Origin: Wenyingzhuangia heitensis
Lineage (GTDB): Bacteria > Bacteroidota > Bacteroidia > Flavobacteriales > Flavobacteriaceae
Direction: 5' to 3'
Length of the DNA stretch: 64,000 bases
NCBI RefSeq assembly: GCF_011762155.1
Contig: NZ_JAASQL010000006.1
Span: 41,734 to 105,733, forward strand
This document shows, one piece after another, positions 53,068-62,214 of this stretch. The first letter of the stretch is position 1. The number at the start of each line of letters is the position of its first letter. A model generated the notes under the pieces. It was given only the letters and a program-made list of their open reading frames with translations, was not told where the DNA came from and made no database searches. A program made the translations under genes and the position numbers.

Positions 53068-54559
53068 TTTTTTGGGAGTTCTTTTTAAGATCTCTTACAA
53101 AGTAAATTAACATCAAAACAATTAAAAAAGAAAAGGGCAAAGATGTTATAATTAACAAGCGTTGTACAGTTTCTAAAACATTGATGTTTGCCTTTATGTT
53201 TCCTAAAAGCACCAAAGCAATGGTGGCTAATAAAATAAATACCGCCCAAATAACTCGATGCGTTTTGCTAGGATTTTTAGAACCTTTGTCTGTAAACATA
53301 CTCAATACAAAAACAGCCGAATCTACCGAGGTGATTAAAAAACTAATCAACAAAAAGATAGCGGTTAGGTTTAAAAATGTAGCGTAGGGATAGTGTTCAA
53401 AAAACACAAAAATAGAAGAAAACACATTGCCAAACTCGTGGTTGTAAGTTCCCCATTCATAAATCAAGTTAAAGGCTGAAGTTCCAAAAACAGAGAACCA
53501 AAAAAAAGTCCCTATAGACGGAATGATTAAAACTCCTAACAACAATTGCCGAATGGTTCTTCCTTTAGAAATACGAGCAATAAAAATACCGGTAAACGGT
53601 GCCCAAGCCAACCAAAAAGCCCAATAATAAAAAGTCCAACCTGTTAAAAATTGGATCCCTGGATTGTAAGGTTCTAAAGCCAAGCTCAACGGAATAAAAT
53701 TTACAATGTAATGGTAAGTAGCCATACAGAAAGAGCTTAAAATTGCATTTACATCACTTGTTACAAACACAAATAATAGTAGTGCAAAGGTGATGATTAT
53801 GTTTAACTTAGAAAATATTTTAATTCCCTTATTCACTCCTTGCCAAGCAGAAAAACAGGCTACAGAAACAATCAACACACAAAGAAAAAGCGTGGTATTA
53901 AGTCCAAAATCAAACTCAGCAATATGATTCAGTCCCCCATTAATTTGAGTAGTTCCTAAACCTATAGCAGCGATCAATCCAAAAACAGTGGTAATAATCG
54001 TAATAACATCTACTCCTTTTTTTACTGAATTACTTTTTACATAATTCTCTATGGTTGCGTGAATGGTTACTTTCTTTTTTTGAAGATACATGGCATAACC
54101 TACAATTACTGCAAAAAGACCATAAAATGCCCAAGCGGTTAATCCCCATTGATAAAAGGTGAATTCTAAAGCTAGAATCTCCGTAGATAGATTAGAAGAA
54201 AACGGAGGATTTTGCTGCATAAAAACGGGTTCTTGCACAGCACGTAACAAAATACCAGATCCCATACCTGCACTATACAACATAGCGATCCATGCCCATA
54301 AAGAGTGTTCTGGCTTAGAGGAAGGTTTACCTAGTTTGATATTTCCGTATTTGGAAAAAGCAATACACAACAAAGCCAAAACACAGACCAAACCTACATA
54401 AAGATAAAAATAGCCAAAGTAATTACGTACCCACAAAGAAGCTTTGTCTATGGCGTTAAAACTAGCTTCGGTAGCAAAAAAAACAAACAACGTAGCACTA
54501 AAAATAATACTTATAGAAATAAATAACGTTGTTTGTTTTTGAATGTATTTTAAAATCAA
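53054..54559 (-). CDS. BCCT-family betaine/choline/carnitine transporter
   Basis: A 501-residue secondary transporter of the inner membrane with about 12 helices. The BCCT signature WAFWLAWAPFTGIFIARISKGR appears near residue 310-330, and the substrate aromatic box lies near TGWTFYYW. GSGILLRAVQEP near 100-110 is the Na+-site region in this family, with variation. It imports glycine betaine, choline or carnitine with Na+ or H+, serving osmoprotection. The 3' end overlaps the HAD gene. No regulator or catabolic gene for choline is adjacent. Confidence 0.92.
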   Translation of the reverse strand: MILKYIQKQTTLFISISIIFSATLFVFFATEASFNAIDKASLWVRNYFGYFYLYVGLVCVLALLCIAFSKYGNIKLGKPSSKPEHSLWAWIAMLYSAGMGSGILLRAVQEPVFMQQNPPFSSNLSTEILALEFTFYQWGLTAWAFYGLFAVIVGYAMYLQKKKVTIHATIENYVKSNSVKKGVDVITIITTVFGLIAAIGLGTTQINGGLNHIAEFDFGLNTTLFLCVLIVSVACFSAWQGVNKGIKIFSKLNIIITFALLLFVFVTSDVNAILSSFCMATYHYIVNFIPLSLALEPYNPGIQFLTGWTFYYWAFWLAWAPFTGIFIARISKGRTIRQLLLGVLIIPSIGTFFWFSVFGTSAFNLIYEWGTYNHEFGNVFSSIFVFFEHYPYATFLNLTAIFLLISFLITSVDSAVFVLSMFTDKGSKNPSKTHRVIWAVFILLATIALVLLGNIKANINVLETVQRLLIITSLPFSFLIVLMLIYFVRDLKKNSQKTMES

Positions 54560-54594
54560 AGCAATGGGTTTTCTGTAAAAATAGGCATTAGAAT

Positions 54595-55593
54595 TTAAGC
54601 ATTCAATTCTTCCATAATTTCAGAAAACAATTGGTAAGATTTAATTCGATCTTTTACATCATAAATATTGGTTACCGCAATCAACTCATCTGCTTGAGTT
54701 TGTTTTTTAAACTCTTTTACCTGAGCTTTTACTGTGGCTTTGCTCCCCACAAAAGAATACTTTAACATTTGATGAATCTGTGGATTTTTTAATATTTCTC
54801 TATAATCATCGGTCATAGCTGTGGGTGGTTGTACAAAATCTCGTTTTCCTGTAAACAAGCCCATAATCATACGGATTAAAGAGGTGTACAAACGTTCTGC
54901 TTCTTCATCGGTATCTGCAATAATCACATTTATCCCTACAATTACATACGGTTGTTGCAAAACACTAGAAGGCTTAAACTCATTGCGATAAATATCTAGT
55001 GCGTTCCACAAATGTGTGGTTGCAAAATGACTAGCAAACGCATAAGGTAATCCTTTTTTGGCTGCCAAATGAGCACTGTCTGTACTCGATCCTAAAATAT
55101 ACATAGGTACATTTACCCCTTCTGCTACAGTGGCACGGACATTAGAGCTAGCATTGTCTGTAGAAAAATACGTTTCTATTTTTTTTAATTCGTTGGGAAA
55201 AGAATGAGTCGCTTGCATAAAATCAGAACGAATGGCCTCTGCCGTTTCTCTATCTGTTCCGGGAGCTCTTCCCAATCCTAAATCTATTCTGTTTGGATAC
55301 AAAGAACCTAAAGTTCCAAACTGCTCTGCCACAATTAAGGGAGAATGGTTGGGCAACATAACACCCCCAGATCCTACACGAATGGTTTGTGTTCCTTGGG
55401 CTACATACCCAATTAAAACAGAGGTTGCACTACTCCCTATGTTAGACGAGTTGTGATGTTCTGCCAACCAGTAACGAGTATATTTTTGTTTTTCGGCATG
55501 TTGTGCCAATTGCAATGTATTGTTATAGGTTTCTTGTAAAGTTTGACCTTTAGAAACTAAAGCCAAATCTAAAATAGAATAGAGTGTTTTCAT
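54595..55593 (-). CDS. LLM-class flavin-dependent oxidoreductase
   Basis: A 332-residue luciferase-like TIM-barrel protein. Visible features: LYSILDLALVSKGQTLQETYNNT at the N-terminus, RYWLAEHHNSSNIGSSATSVLIG, GVMLPNHSPLIVAEQFGTLGSLYPNRIDLGLGRAPG and ADTDEEAERLYTS, matching the group of uncharacterised alkanal-monooxygenase-like proteins (YhbW type). They use FMNH2 or F420-like cofactors; Bacteroidota lack F420, so FMN is assumed. Substrate unknown. It lies 35 nt upstream of the BCCT gene on the same strand and may be co-transcribed. Confidence 0.9.
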   Translation of the reverse strand: MKTLYSILDLALVSKGQTLQETYNNTLQLAQHAEKQKYTRYWLAEHHNSSNIGSSATSVLIGYVAQGTQTIRVGSGGVMLPNHSPLIVAEQFGTLGSLYPNRIDLGLGRAPGTDRETAEAIRSDFMQATHSFPNELKKIETYFSTDNASSNVRATVAEGVNVPMYILGSSTDSAHLAAKKGLPYAFASHFATTHLWNALDIYRNEFKPSSVLQQPYVIVGINVIIADTDEEAERLYTSLIRMIMGLFTGKRDFVQPPTAMTDDYREILKNPQIHQMLKYSFVGSKATVKAQVKEFKKQTQADELIAVTNIYDVKDRIKSYQLFSEIMEELNA

Positions 55594-55719
55594 AAAAGGA
55601 ATTTTCTTATTAATGTTATCTTTCTGATACTGTTTTACTTAAGAAAAACAACATCTAATTGTGTAACTCTTAGTGTGATTTTTTCTCAAAACCTTTCAAA
55701 CAAAATGCCACAAAGTAAG

Positions 55720-55754
55720 AAGCACCTACCAAAATTGGTAAGTGCTTTTTTTAA
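55720..55754 (-). terminator. Hairpin after the SGNH gene
   Basis: AAGCACCTACCAA with TTGGTAAGTGCTT (one mismatch) lies 36 nt after the SGNH stop codon. The T run is on the plus-strand side, so on the minus strand termination may be weaker. Confidence 0.6.
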
Positions 55755-55782
55755 CTAGTTTTTATGTGTAAAGAAATAAGGG

Positions 55783-58191
55783 TTACTCAATAATTAATTT
55801 TAATTGTTTTTGAGATACTTCTCCATTAGCCTTTTTAAACACAATTTTACCTACAAGAATCTGAGGAGTTAATTCGCTCAAACTATACGTAAATACATTG
55901 TCTCCTTTGCTAAATTTAGCAGATGTACTTAATATATTTCTACCTAAAACATCATACAATTGTAAAGTAAATGTTCCGTTATCTAGAGTTGTAAAACGAA
56001 TGTTTAAGTTGTCTTTAACAGGATTTGGATAGGTTTGGAAAGAAGTATCTGTAACATCAAGTTCAGCTACGTCTAATGTTGTATCGTCTTCACATTCTAA
56101 ATCATCAATATCTGTTGCTAATACTTTGTCAAACAACAATGCGTGTCCTGCATCATTTAAATGCACACCATCACCAGAATTTAAACTTGCTAAAATAGTT
56201 CCATCTGTTTCTGCAATGTTTGTCCAAAAATTAATGGTCTTGGTACCATAGGCTGATAAAATACCATCTTTAACATCTATTTGTTTTTGTATATCTGCTG
56301 GAGCTGAAAAATTTCTGGGTTGTGAAGTTGCAATCCACATAGGTACGCTGTTGCTAGCTGCCTGATTGTATATAGTACTGTAATTAGACAATTGATCTGC
56401 CACCGCATATCCTTCCGCAGTATCATTAGAAGGTAAATTTACAATAATCGCTATAGGATCATGGCTCAATGCCTTGGTAATATTTCTTTCGGTATCTACT
56501 GTTGCAGTCACTCCACTAGGAATTGAACTTCCTGTAGGTAAAACATGATAGGTGGTATATCCTCCTTTTCCTAGGTTGATTACATTCAGTTTTGTGTTGT
56601 TTTGATAAATAGCATCAGCATACAAATTTACCCAAGCTTTGTCTGTAGAAGAAGCTCCAATTCCTTCGGCAGTAGAAGAACCTAAAACCACAATATTACA
56701 TATTGTTTCATCATCAGAAATTTCAAAAACAGCATCACTAATATCATTTACTGAATTTGTAGTTGCTCTTACCAAACAATTTTCTGAAACAGCACTAGGC
56801 ACTGTCCAATTATAAGTATTTGTAGTATTGTTTGTTATAGATGCAATAGCGTTCCAATTAGCACCATTGTCTGTAGAATATTCTAAATCTACATTTGCAA
56901 AAATATTAGAAGAATCCCAAGTAATTTTGGTTATTTTTCCTTGTTGCCAAAACTCTCCCCCATTAGGATTGCTAACCGTAATAGACGGAGTAGAATCGTA
57001 CTCCACAACCATAGCTCCTAAATAGAAAAACCCATTAGGATTGTTGTTGTTGGGTCCTTTAGAAACAGTAATTGTTAAAGTACCATCAGCTTTTGGTTTT
57101 ACTGTGGTGGTTACAAAGTTGTTTGTATTGTTTTCTGCATCCAGGTATACAGTTTCAGTAGTCAACCCTTCAATGGTATACTGTGCTTCTCTATTGTCTG
57201 TATCTTCGTAATTTACTCTAGATGCATAAATTGTTAGCGTTAAATCTGTATCTGGATCAAAATTACTATACGCTATCGCTCCAGAAGTTTCTGTTTTTCC
57301 TTCAAACTCTGTGGTGTTTCCAAAAAAGCTATCTGCAGTTGCTGTAGCCGGAATCCCTAAACTCTGACCTGCTTTGGTGGTACCAAATTCATTGATATAG
57401 TTAAAAGCATCGGTAACGGCTAAACTAATATTGGTGGTAGTCCCTCCGTTATTTACCAAGTTGCTAAGGCTACCTGTTGCTAAAGGATCTGTTAAATTGT
57501 TCCAGTTTGCAGCACTTGTATTGGTGTTAATTCCAAAATCTACCAACAAGGCATTGTTAGAGAATGTTGGAGCTTCTGTAGCATACTCCAATTCTATAGC
57601 TCCTAAGTAAAAGAATCCAGAACTATTGGTATTGTTAGGTCCTTTTGCAACATTTATAACTGCAGTTCCATCAGCTTTGGGTTTAAAAGTAAGTGTAGCC
57701 ACATTACTCGTGTTTTCTGCAGTATCTACAGAAACTGTTTGTGTTGTTTCTGCAACCACTTCAAAAGCAGTTTCTCTATTGTCTGCAACACCTACTCTAG
57801 ATCCAAAAAAGTCTATGGTATAACTTTTACCAACTACCAAGTTGCTAAGTAATAAAGAAGCTGTATCTGATGTACTACCAAAAAAACTATCACTTGTAGC
57901 GTTAGATGGGTAACCTAAACTTCCGTTCGGGGAAGTTGTACCTGTTCCATTAATTCCCTCAAAACCATCTGTAACTTTAAGTCCTATCCCTGTTTCTACA
58001 GTACTTGTATTAATAAGGCTGGTAACAGTACCCGGTGTATTGTTGGTAATGTTGTTCCAAGGAGAGGCACTACTTGTAGAACCGTATCCAAAATCTATAT
58101 AAATAGTTTCTGTTTGGGCTGAGATAAAACCTATGGATCCTAAAAACAGTAATAAAAAGATTCTCATCTTTAAAAGTAAATTTGTTGTCAT
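55783..58191 (-). CDS. Type IX-secreted SGNH hydrolase with two N-terminal modules
   Basis: An 802-residue exported protein with signal peptide (IFLLLFLGSIGFISAQ). Residues about 25-205 and 215-400 are tandem copies of one module (IYIDFGYGSTSSASPWNNITN and LLVDFGINTNTSAANWNNLTD; each ends NSSGFFYLGAIELEY-like), probably carbohydrate-binding beta-sandwiches. A Kre9/KNH-like domain (VSNPNGGEFWQQGK, about 405-495) follows, then an SGNH hydrolase with GSSTAEG, GKGG, NLPSND and DGVHLND.GH catalytic blocks (about 500-700). The C-terminus (YPNPVKDNLNIRF to QKQLKLIIE) is a type IX sorting domain. A deacetylase or esterase on polysaccharides, possibly marine, is likely. Confidence 0.9.
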   Translation of the reverse strand: MTTNLLLKMRIFLLLFLGSIGFISAQTETIYIDFGYGSTSSASPWNNITNNTPGTVTSLINTSTVETGIGLKVTDGFEGINGTGTTSPNGSLGYPSNATSDSFFGSTSDTASLLLSNLVVGKSYTIDFFGSRVGVADNRETAFEVVAETTQTVSVDTAENTSNVATLTFKPKADGTAVINVAKGPNNTNSSGFFYLGAIELEYATEAPTFSNNALLVDFGINTNTSAANWNNLTDPLATGSLSNLVNNGGTTTNISLAVTDAFNYINEFGTTKAGQSLGIPATATADSFFGNTTEFEGKTETSGAIAYSNFDPDTDLTLTIYASRVNYEDTDNREAQYTIEGLTTETVYLDAENNTNNFVTTTVKPKADGTLTITVSKGPNNNNPNGFFYLGAMVVEYDSTPSITVSNPNGGEFWQQGKITKITWDSSNIFANVDLEYSTDNGANWNAIASITNNTTNTYNWTVPSAVSENCLVRATTNSVNDISDAVFEISDDETICNIVVLGSSTAEGIGASSTDKAWVNLYADAIYQNNTKLNVINLGKGGYTTYHVLPTGSSIPSGVTATVDTERNITKALSHDPIAIIVNLPSNDTAEGYAVADQLSNYSTIYNQAASNSVPMWIATSQPRNFSAPADIQKQIDVKDGILSAYGTKTINFWTNIAETDGTILASLNSGDGVHLNDAGHALLFDKVLATDIDDLECEDDTTLDVAELDVTDTSFQTYPNPVKDNLNIRFTTLDNGTFTLQLYDVLGRNILSTSAKFSKGDNVFTYSLSELTPQILVGKIVFKKANGEVSQKQLKLIIE

Positions 58192-58290
58192 AGCAAATAT
58201 GTTTAAATTATGTCCTTTAAATTTAGAGAATTATTTTTTCAGAACCATATAAAAAAACTATGTATTGACTCAGTTATTTACTTGTAACTA

Positions 58291-58328
58291 AAAAAGCACC
58301 TACTAATAATAGTAAGTGCTTTTTTTTT
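58291..58328 (-). terminator. Terminator of the second EF-hand gene
   Basis: AGCACCTACTA pairs with TAGTAAGTGCT with one mismatch, flanked by A and T runs. It closely resembles the hairpin at 55720-55754. Confidence 0.8.
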
Positions 58329-58338
58329 AAAGAATTAG

Positions 58339-58674
58339 TTATTCTTCTCCTCCATCGTTATCATCTTCATCATGATTATGAGCAGGTTTTGCTTTTTTAG
58401 GCTTATCACCATTTCCTTTCCCTTGTTTGTTTATTGAGTTTGTTAACTCTTCTAAAGAAATAGCACCGTTACCGTCTTTATCAATTTTATCAAATCTGTT
58501 TGCAATCTTTTTTCCTTCTAACTCTTCTTTTGTAATTTTTCCATCTTTGTTTGTATCAAACTTTTTAAACATTTTTTCTGGAGATGGTTTTGGTTTTTGC
58601 TCTTGTGAAAAAGCACTAACGGTAGCAAATAAACAAATTGCTGATGCGATAACTGTGATTTTTTGTGATTTCAT
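58339..58674 (-). CDS. Secreted EF-hand calcium-binding protein, copy B
   Basis: A 111-residue exported protein like that at 31253-31588. The signal region (MKSQKITVIASAICLFATVSAFSQ) and the loops DTNKDGKITKEE and DKDGNGAISLEE are nearly the same, while the tail differs (Lys/His-rich KAKPAHNHDEDDNDGGEE, here with two His). Both are the same length. The C-terminal His and Asp residues could also bind other metals. The gene is monocistronic, between the SGNH gene and the TetR gene. Function unknown. Confidence 0.9.
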   Translation of the reverse strand: MKSQKITVIASAICLFATVSAFSQEQKPKPSPEKMFKKFDTNKDGKITKEELEGKKIANRFDKIDKDGNGAISLEELTNSINKQGKGNGDKPKKAKPAHNHDEDDNDGGEE

Positions 58675-58908
58675 TTTCTTTAATGTTTTTAGTTTTTATT
58701 ATAATTATTTCTTTGTTTTGATTCTATTACATAAATATCCCTACCTCATAATCTTATTTTATATCAATTTAATAATCGAATCTAAGCTTTGACCCTAGGT
58801 TTTAATAAAGGTTTAATTTCTAAATAGAAATAAATTAATTTTTGCACAACTTCCTTATAACACTCTGTAAATCAGCTTAAAAAAACAATAAAAAATATTA
58901 ATCTTTTT

Positions 58909-58942
58909 AAAAATGAATGTTCATTCATTTTTATTATCTTTG
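58909..58942 (+). promoter_or_regulatory. TetR operator and promoter
   Basis: A perfect inverted repeat AAAAATGAATG (58909-58919) / CATTCATTTTT (58922-58932) with a TT spacer lies between the presumed -33 region and the -7 element TATCTTTG (58935-58942). The TetR gene starts at 58961. This is a textbook self-repressing arrangement. Confidence 0.7.
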
Positions 58943-58960
58943 TCTTATCAAATAAAACAC

Positions 58961-59554
58961 ATGGTAGCATTAAGTAAGAGTGATATTAAAAGAAATGCAT
59001 TGATCAATGCAACCATTAAATTGGTTATTAGCAATGGTTTTCATGCCACTCCTATGTCTAAAATTGCCAAGGAAGCTTGCATATCTCCAGGAACCATTTA
59101 TCTGTATTACAAAAACAAACAAGACCTAATTAATAATGTCTACTTGCATGTAAAACAAAAATTTACACAAGCTATTTTTCAGAATTATACGAATAATACT
59201 CCTGTAGAAGAAAGTTTTAAAATTATTTGGTATCAAATTGCAGATTATAGACTAAAAGAGGTAGCAGAAGCTTTGTTTTTATCTCATTGTGACAATACTC
59301 CCATTATAGATGATGAAAGTAGAAAAGAAGGAATTAAACATTTACAACCCCTACTCGATTTATGGGAAAGAGGTCAGATTGATGGTATTATAAAAAAGGC
59401 TTGTCCTTACGTTTTGTATGCATATGCGGTGTATCCATTAGCTTTTTTAATCAATGCAAAACAAAGAGATGATTACGAATTAACCGACGAAAGTAAAGAA
59501 CAAGCTTTTAAAATGGCTTGGGATAGTATAAAAATAACAGAACACAAATCATAA
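58961..59554 (+). CDS. TetR-family regulator, probable autorepressor
   Basis: A 197-residue regulator from the ATG at 58961 (MVALSKSDIKRNALINATIKL); the ATG at 58913 is inside the operator and too early. Helix-turn-helix: MSKIAKEACISPGTIYLYYKN (about residues 33-53). The C-terminal ligand-binding domain is helical. It is the first gene of the operon with an FMN nitroreductase (12 nt downstream) and an iron-dependent alcohol dehydrogenase. A ligand such as an electrophile, quinone or aldehyde fits the two enzymes, an inference from context. Confidence 0.92.
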   Translation: MVALSKSDIKRNALINATIKLVISNGFHATPMSKIAKEACISPGTIYLYYKNKQDLINNVYLHVKQKFTQAIFQNYTNNTPVEESFKIIWYQIADYRLKEVAEALFLSHCDNTPIIDDESRKEGIKHLQPLLDLWERGQIDGIIKKACPYVLYAYAVYPLAFLINAKQRDDYELTDESKEQAFKMAWDSIKITEHKS

Positions 59555-59566
59555 AAACATATAGAT

Positions 59567-60199
59567 ATGGAATTATTAGATAAATTAAACTGGAGGTACG
59601 CAACCAAAGCAATGAATGGTAAGGCAGTACCCGAAGAAAAAGTAAACAAGATTATAGAAGCTGCAAGGTTAGCTCCTACTTCTAGTGGTTTGCAACCTTT
59701 TGAAATTATTGTAGTTAAAAACAAAGAGATCAAAGAAAAAATTAAAGCGGTGGGTTGGAATCAATCTATACTTACCGATTGTTCTCATTTATTGGTGTTT
59801 GCTGCTTGGGATACGTACACAGAAGATCGTATTAATTATATGTTTGATTTGACCAATGAAGTTCGTGGTTTTAAAAACGAAGGATGGGAAAACTACAGAC
59901 AAATGTTGTTAAGTGCATATCCGAAAAGAGATTCCTCTGTAAATTTTGAGCACGCTGCCAAACAAGCTTATATTGCTTTTGGAATGTCTATTGCTGCGGC
60001 TGCCTATGAAGAAGTAGATGCTACTCCTGTAGAAGGTTTTGATCCTGCTGCTGTTGATGAAATTTTAGATCTAAAAGCCAAAGGATTAAGAAGTACTGTA
60101 TTGTTGCCTATTGGCTACAGAGATGCAGATAACGATTGGTTGTCTTCTTTGGTAAAAGTTAGAAAAAGCACAGAAGATTTGGTAACGGTAATTGAATAA
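59567..60199 (+). CDS. FMN-dependent nitroreductase-family NAD(P)H oxidoreductase
   Basis: A 210-residue flavoprotein. The nitroreductase fold is seen in LNWRYATKAMNGK, EKVNKIIEAARLAPTSSGLQPFEIIVV (FMN-binding) and TNEVRGFKNEGWENYRQM, with AKQAYIAFGMSIAAAAYEEVDATPVEGFD later. Members reduce nitroaromatics, quinones or enones with NAD(P)H. It lies in the TetR operon, 12 nt after the regulator and 68 nt before the dehydrogenase gene. Confidence 0.92.
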   Translation: MELLDKLNWRYATKAMNGKAVPEEKVNKIIEAARLAPTSSGLQPFEIIVVKNKEIKEKIKAVGWNQSILTDCSHLLVFAAWDTYTEDRINYMFDLTNEVRGFKNEGWENYRQMLLSAYPKRDSSVNFEHAAKQAYIAFGMSIAAAAYEEVDATPVEGFDPAAVDEILDLKAKGLRSTVLLPIGYRDADNDWLSSLVKVRKSTEDLVTVIE

Positions 60200-60267
60200 T
60201 TGCCTTTGTTTACAAAAAGAATTGCTATCGATCACAAGATAAATACAAACCAAAAATTTTAAACAGA

Positions 60268-61428
60268 ATGAAGAATTTTGAATATCAAAACCCAACAAAA
60301 ATTTTATTTGGTAAAGATCAAATAGAAAGCATTGGAAACGAAATACCTAAAAATGCCAAAGTATTATTATTGTTTGGAGGAGGAAGCATTAAGAAAAATG
60401 GGATTTACGATCAAGTAACTTCTGCTCTAAAAGAATACGATGTTGTTGAGTTTGGTGGAATTCCTGCCAATCCAGAATATGCGGTATTAATGGAAGCTTT
60501 AAGTGTAATTAAAGAGCAAAAAATCACCTATTTGTTAGCTGTAGGTGGTGGTTCTGTTATTGATGGAACTAAATTTTTAGCTTCTGCAGCCTTGTACAAA
60601 GGAGAAGCTCCTTGGAATATTTTAACGCAAAACATTAGAACTACTGAGGGAATGCCTTTTGGTACGGTGTTAACATTGCCTGCTACAGGATCAGAAATGA
60701 ACTCGGGTGCAGTTATTACAAGAGCAGAAACCAAAGAAAAATTGGCCATGGGAGGTCCTGGTTTGTTTCCTCAATTCTCAGTTTTAGATCCTACCGTTAT
60801 TCACTCAATTCCTAAAAGACAGTTGGTGAATGGAGTTACTGATGCTTTTAACCACGTGCTAGAGCAATACATGACCTATCCTGTAAATGCATTGTTGCAA
60901 GACCGAATTGCAGAAAGTATTTTACAAACGCTTATAGAAATTGCTCCAACCGTTATTAACAATCCTAAAGACTACAAAGCTGCTGCAGATTTTATGTGGA
61001 GTTGTACCATGGCTTTAAACGGATTGATTCAGAAAGGAGTTCCTACAGATTGGGCAGTACATGCCATTGGACACGAACTAACCGCTTTGTTTGGAATAGA
61101 CCATGCTAGAACTTTAGCTGTAATTGCTCCAAGCCATTACACTTATAATTTTGAAACTAAAAAAGAAAAATTAGCACAGTACGCAGAGCGTGTATGGAAT
61201 GTTACCGAAGGAACTTTGGAAGAAAAAGCCAAAGCAGGTATTGCCAAAACAGAAGCCTTTTTTAAGAGTTTAGACATAGATACTAAATTGTCTGATTACA
61301 CAAAAGATTACAAAGGAACTGCACAAGAAATCTCTAAAAGATTTACAGACAGAGGATGGAACGGATTGGGAGAACACCAAAACCTAACTCCTGCCGATGT
61401 AGAAAAAATAGTAGAAATGGCTTATTAA
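60268..61428 (+). CDS. Iron-containing alcohol dehydrogenase (YqhD/BDH-like)
   Basis: A 386-residue group III Fe-ADH. The NAD(P)-binding GGGSIKKNGIYDQV (about residues 38-51) and GGGSVIDGTKFLA are present, metal ligands Asp and His lie in DAFNHVLEQY, HAIGHELTALFGIDHARTLAV. The arrangement with GxGSI and DHARTLAVIAPSHY is that of NADPH-dependent butanol dehydrogenases and YqhD, which reduce aldehydes. Distal gene of the TetR operon, ending at a strong terminator, so it probably detoxifies aldehydes together with the nitroreductase. Confidence 0.94.
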   Translation: MKNFEYQNPTKILFGKDQIESIGNEIPKNAKVLLLFGGGSIKKNGIYDQVTSALKEYDVVEFGGIPANPEYAVLMEALSVIKEQKITYLLAVGGGSVIDGTKFLASAALYKGEAPWNILTQNIRTTEGMPFGTVLTLPATGSEMNSGAVITRAETKEKLAMGGPGLFPQFSVLDPTVIHSIPKRQLVNGVTDAFNHVLEQYMTYPVNALLQDRIAESILQTLIEIAPTVINNPKDYKAAADFMWSCTMALNGLIQKGVPTDWAVHAIGHELTALFGIDHARTLAVIAPSHYTYNFETKKEKLAQYAERVWNVTEGTLEEKAKAGIAKTEAFFKSLDIDTKLSDYTKDYKGTAQEISKRFTDRGWNGLGEHQNLTPADVEKIVEMAY

Positions 61429-61445
61429 AACCAGTTGATACCACT

Positions 61446-61477
61446 AAAAAATCCAGTAAGTAATTACTGGATTTTTT
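61446..61477. terminator. Bidirectional terminator after Fe-ADH
   Basis: AAAAATCCAGTAA pairs with TTACTGGATTTTT. It ends at the stop of the convergent response regulator gene. Confidence 0.85.
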
Positions 61478-62203
61478 TTATAAAAGAGAGTTGTTTTCTA
61501 TGTATTTAAAAAACTTGTTTCTGTATTGTTCTGATATGGTAATGCGTTGCTTGTTGATGATTATTTGACTACGCTCTATCACTTCTATATTTTCTAAATT
61601 CACAATAAAAGATCGGTGAACCCGCATAAACTTTGTTTCGGGTAATTTTTCTTCCAAAGCTTTTAAACTCATCAACATTAAAATAGGCTTGCTTTCATTT
61701 ATTAGCCAAATTTTAATATAATCTTTCATGCTTTCAAAATACAACACATCATTTAGTTTAATTTTTAACTGCTTGTACTCAGATTTTACAAACAAAAAAT
61801 CATTTTGTAAGTTGGATTGAATGCTGACATCGGGTTTGTTAACCAAATCAAACCATTCTTTGGCCTTACTGGCTGCTACCAAAAACTCTGCATAATCAAA
61901 CGGTTTTAACAAATAATCTAAGGCTTTTACTTTAAATCCTTCCAAGGCATATTCATCAAAAGCGGTGGTAAAAATAACACGGGTTTGTTGCGGAATCATT
62001 TTAGATAGTTCTAAACCTGTTATATCGGGCATTTGAATGTCTAAAAACAATAAATCTACCGGTTCTGTATTTAAAAACTCCATGGCCTGAATTGCATTGC
62101 TAAATTTTCCTTTTAAACTTAAAAAAGGGGTTTTTAACACATAACTTTCTACCAAACTTAAAGCAATGGGTTCATCGTCTATTACCAAGCAACTAATACT
62201 CAT
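61478..62203 (-). CDS. LytTR response regulator
   Basis: A 241-residue regulator. The receiver (about 1-125) has DDEP, phosphoacceptor in LLFLDIQMPDITGLE (Asp about 56) and Lys in YLLKPFDYAEFL. The LytTR domain (about 145-240) has FESMKDYIKIWLINES and KFMRVHRSFIVNLENIEVI. It starts 11 nt after the kinase gene upstream, forming a pair. Apart from its partner no obvious target genes lie next to it. Confidence 0.94.
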   Translation of the reverse strand: MSISCLVIDDEPIALSLVESYVLKTPFLSLKGKFSNAIQAMEFLNTEPVDLLFLDIQMPDITGLELSKMIPQQTRVIFTTAFDEYALEGFKVKALDYLLKPFDYAEFLVAASKAKEWFDLVNKPDVSIQSNLQNDFLFVKSEYKQLKIKLNDVLYFESMKDYIKIWLINESKPILMLMSLKALEEKLPETKFMRVHRSFIVNLENIEVIERSQIIINKQRITISEQYRNKFFKYIENNSLL

Positions 62204-62214
62204 TTTTCTGTTTT

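Noticed and set aside
55720..58328. Two similar AAGCACCTAC...GTAAGTGCTT hairpins as a repeat family
   Set aside because: Both behave as terminators at gene ends and the shared bases are only about 15; convergence or a common terminator type is enough.
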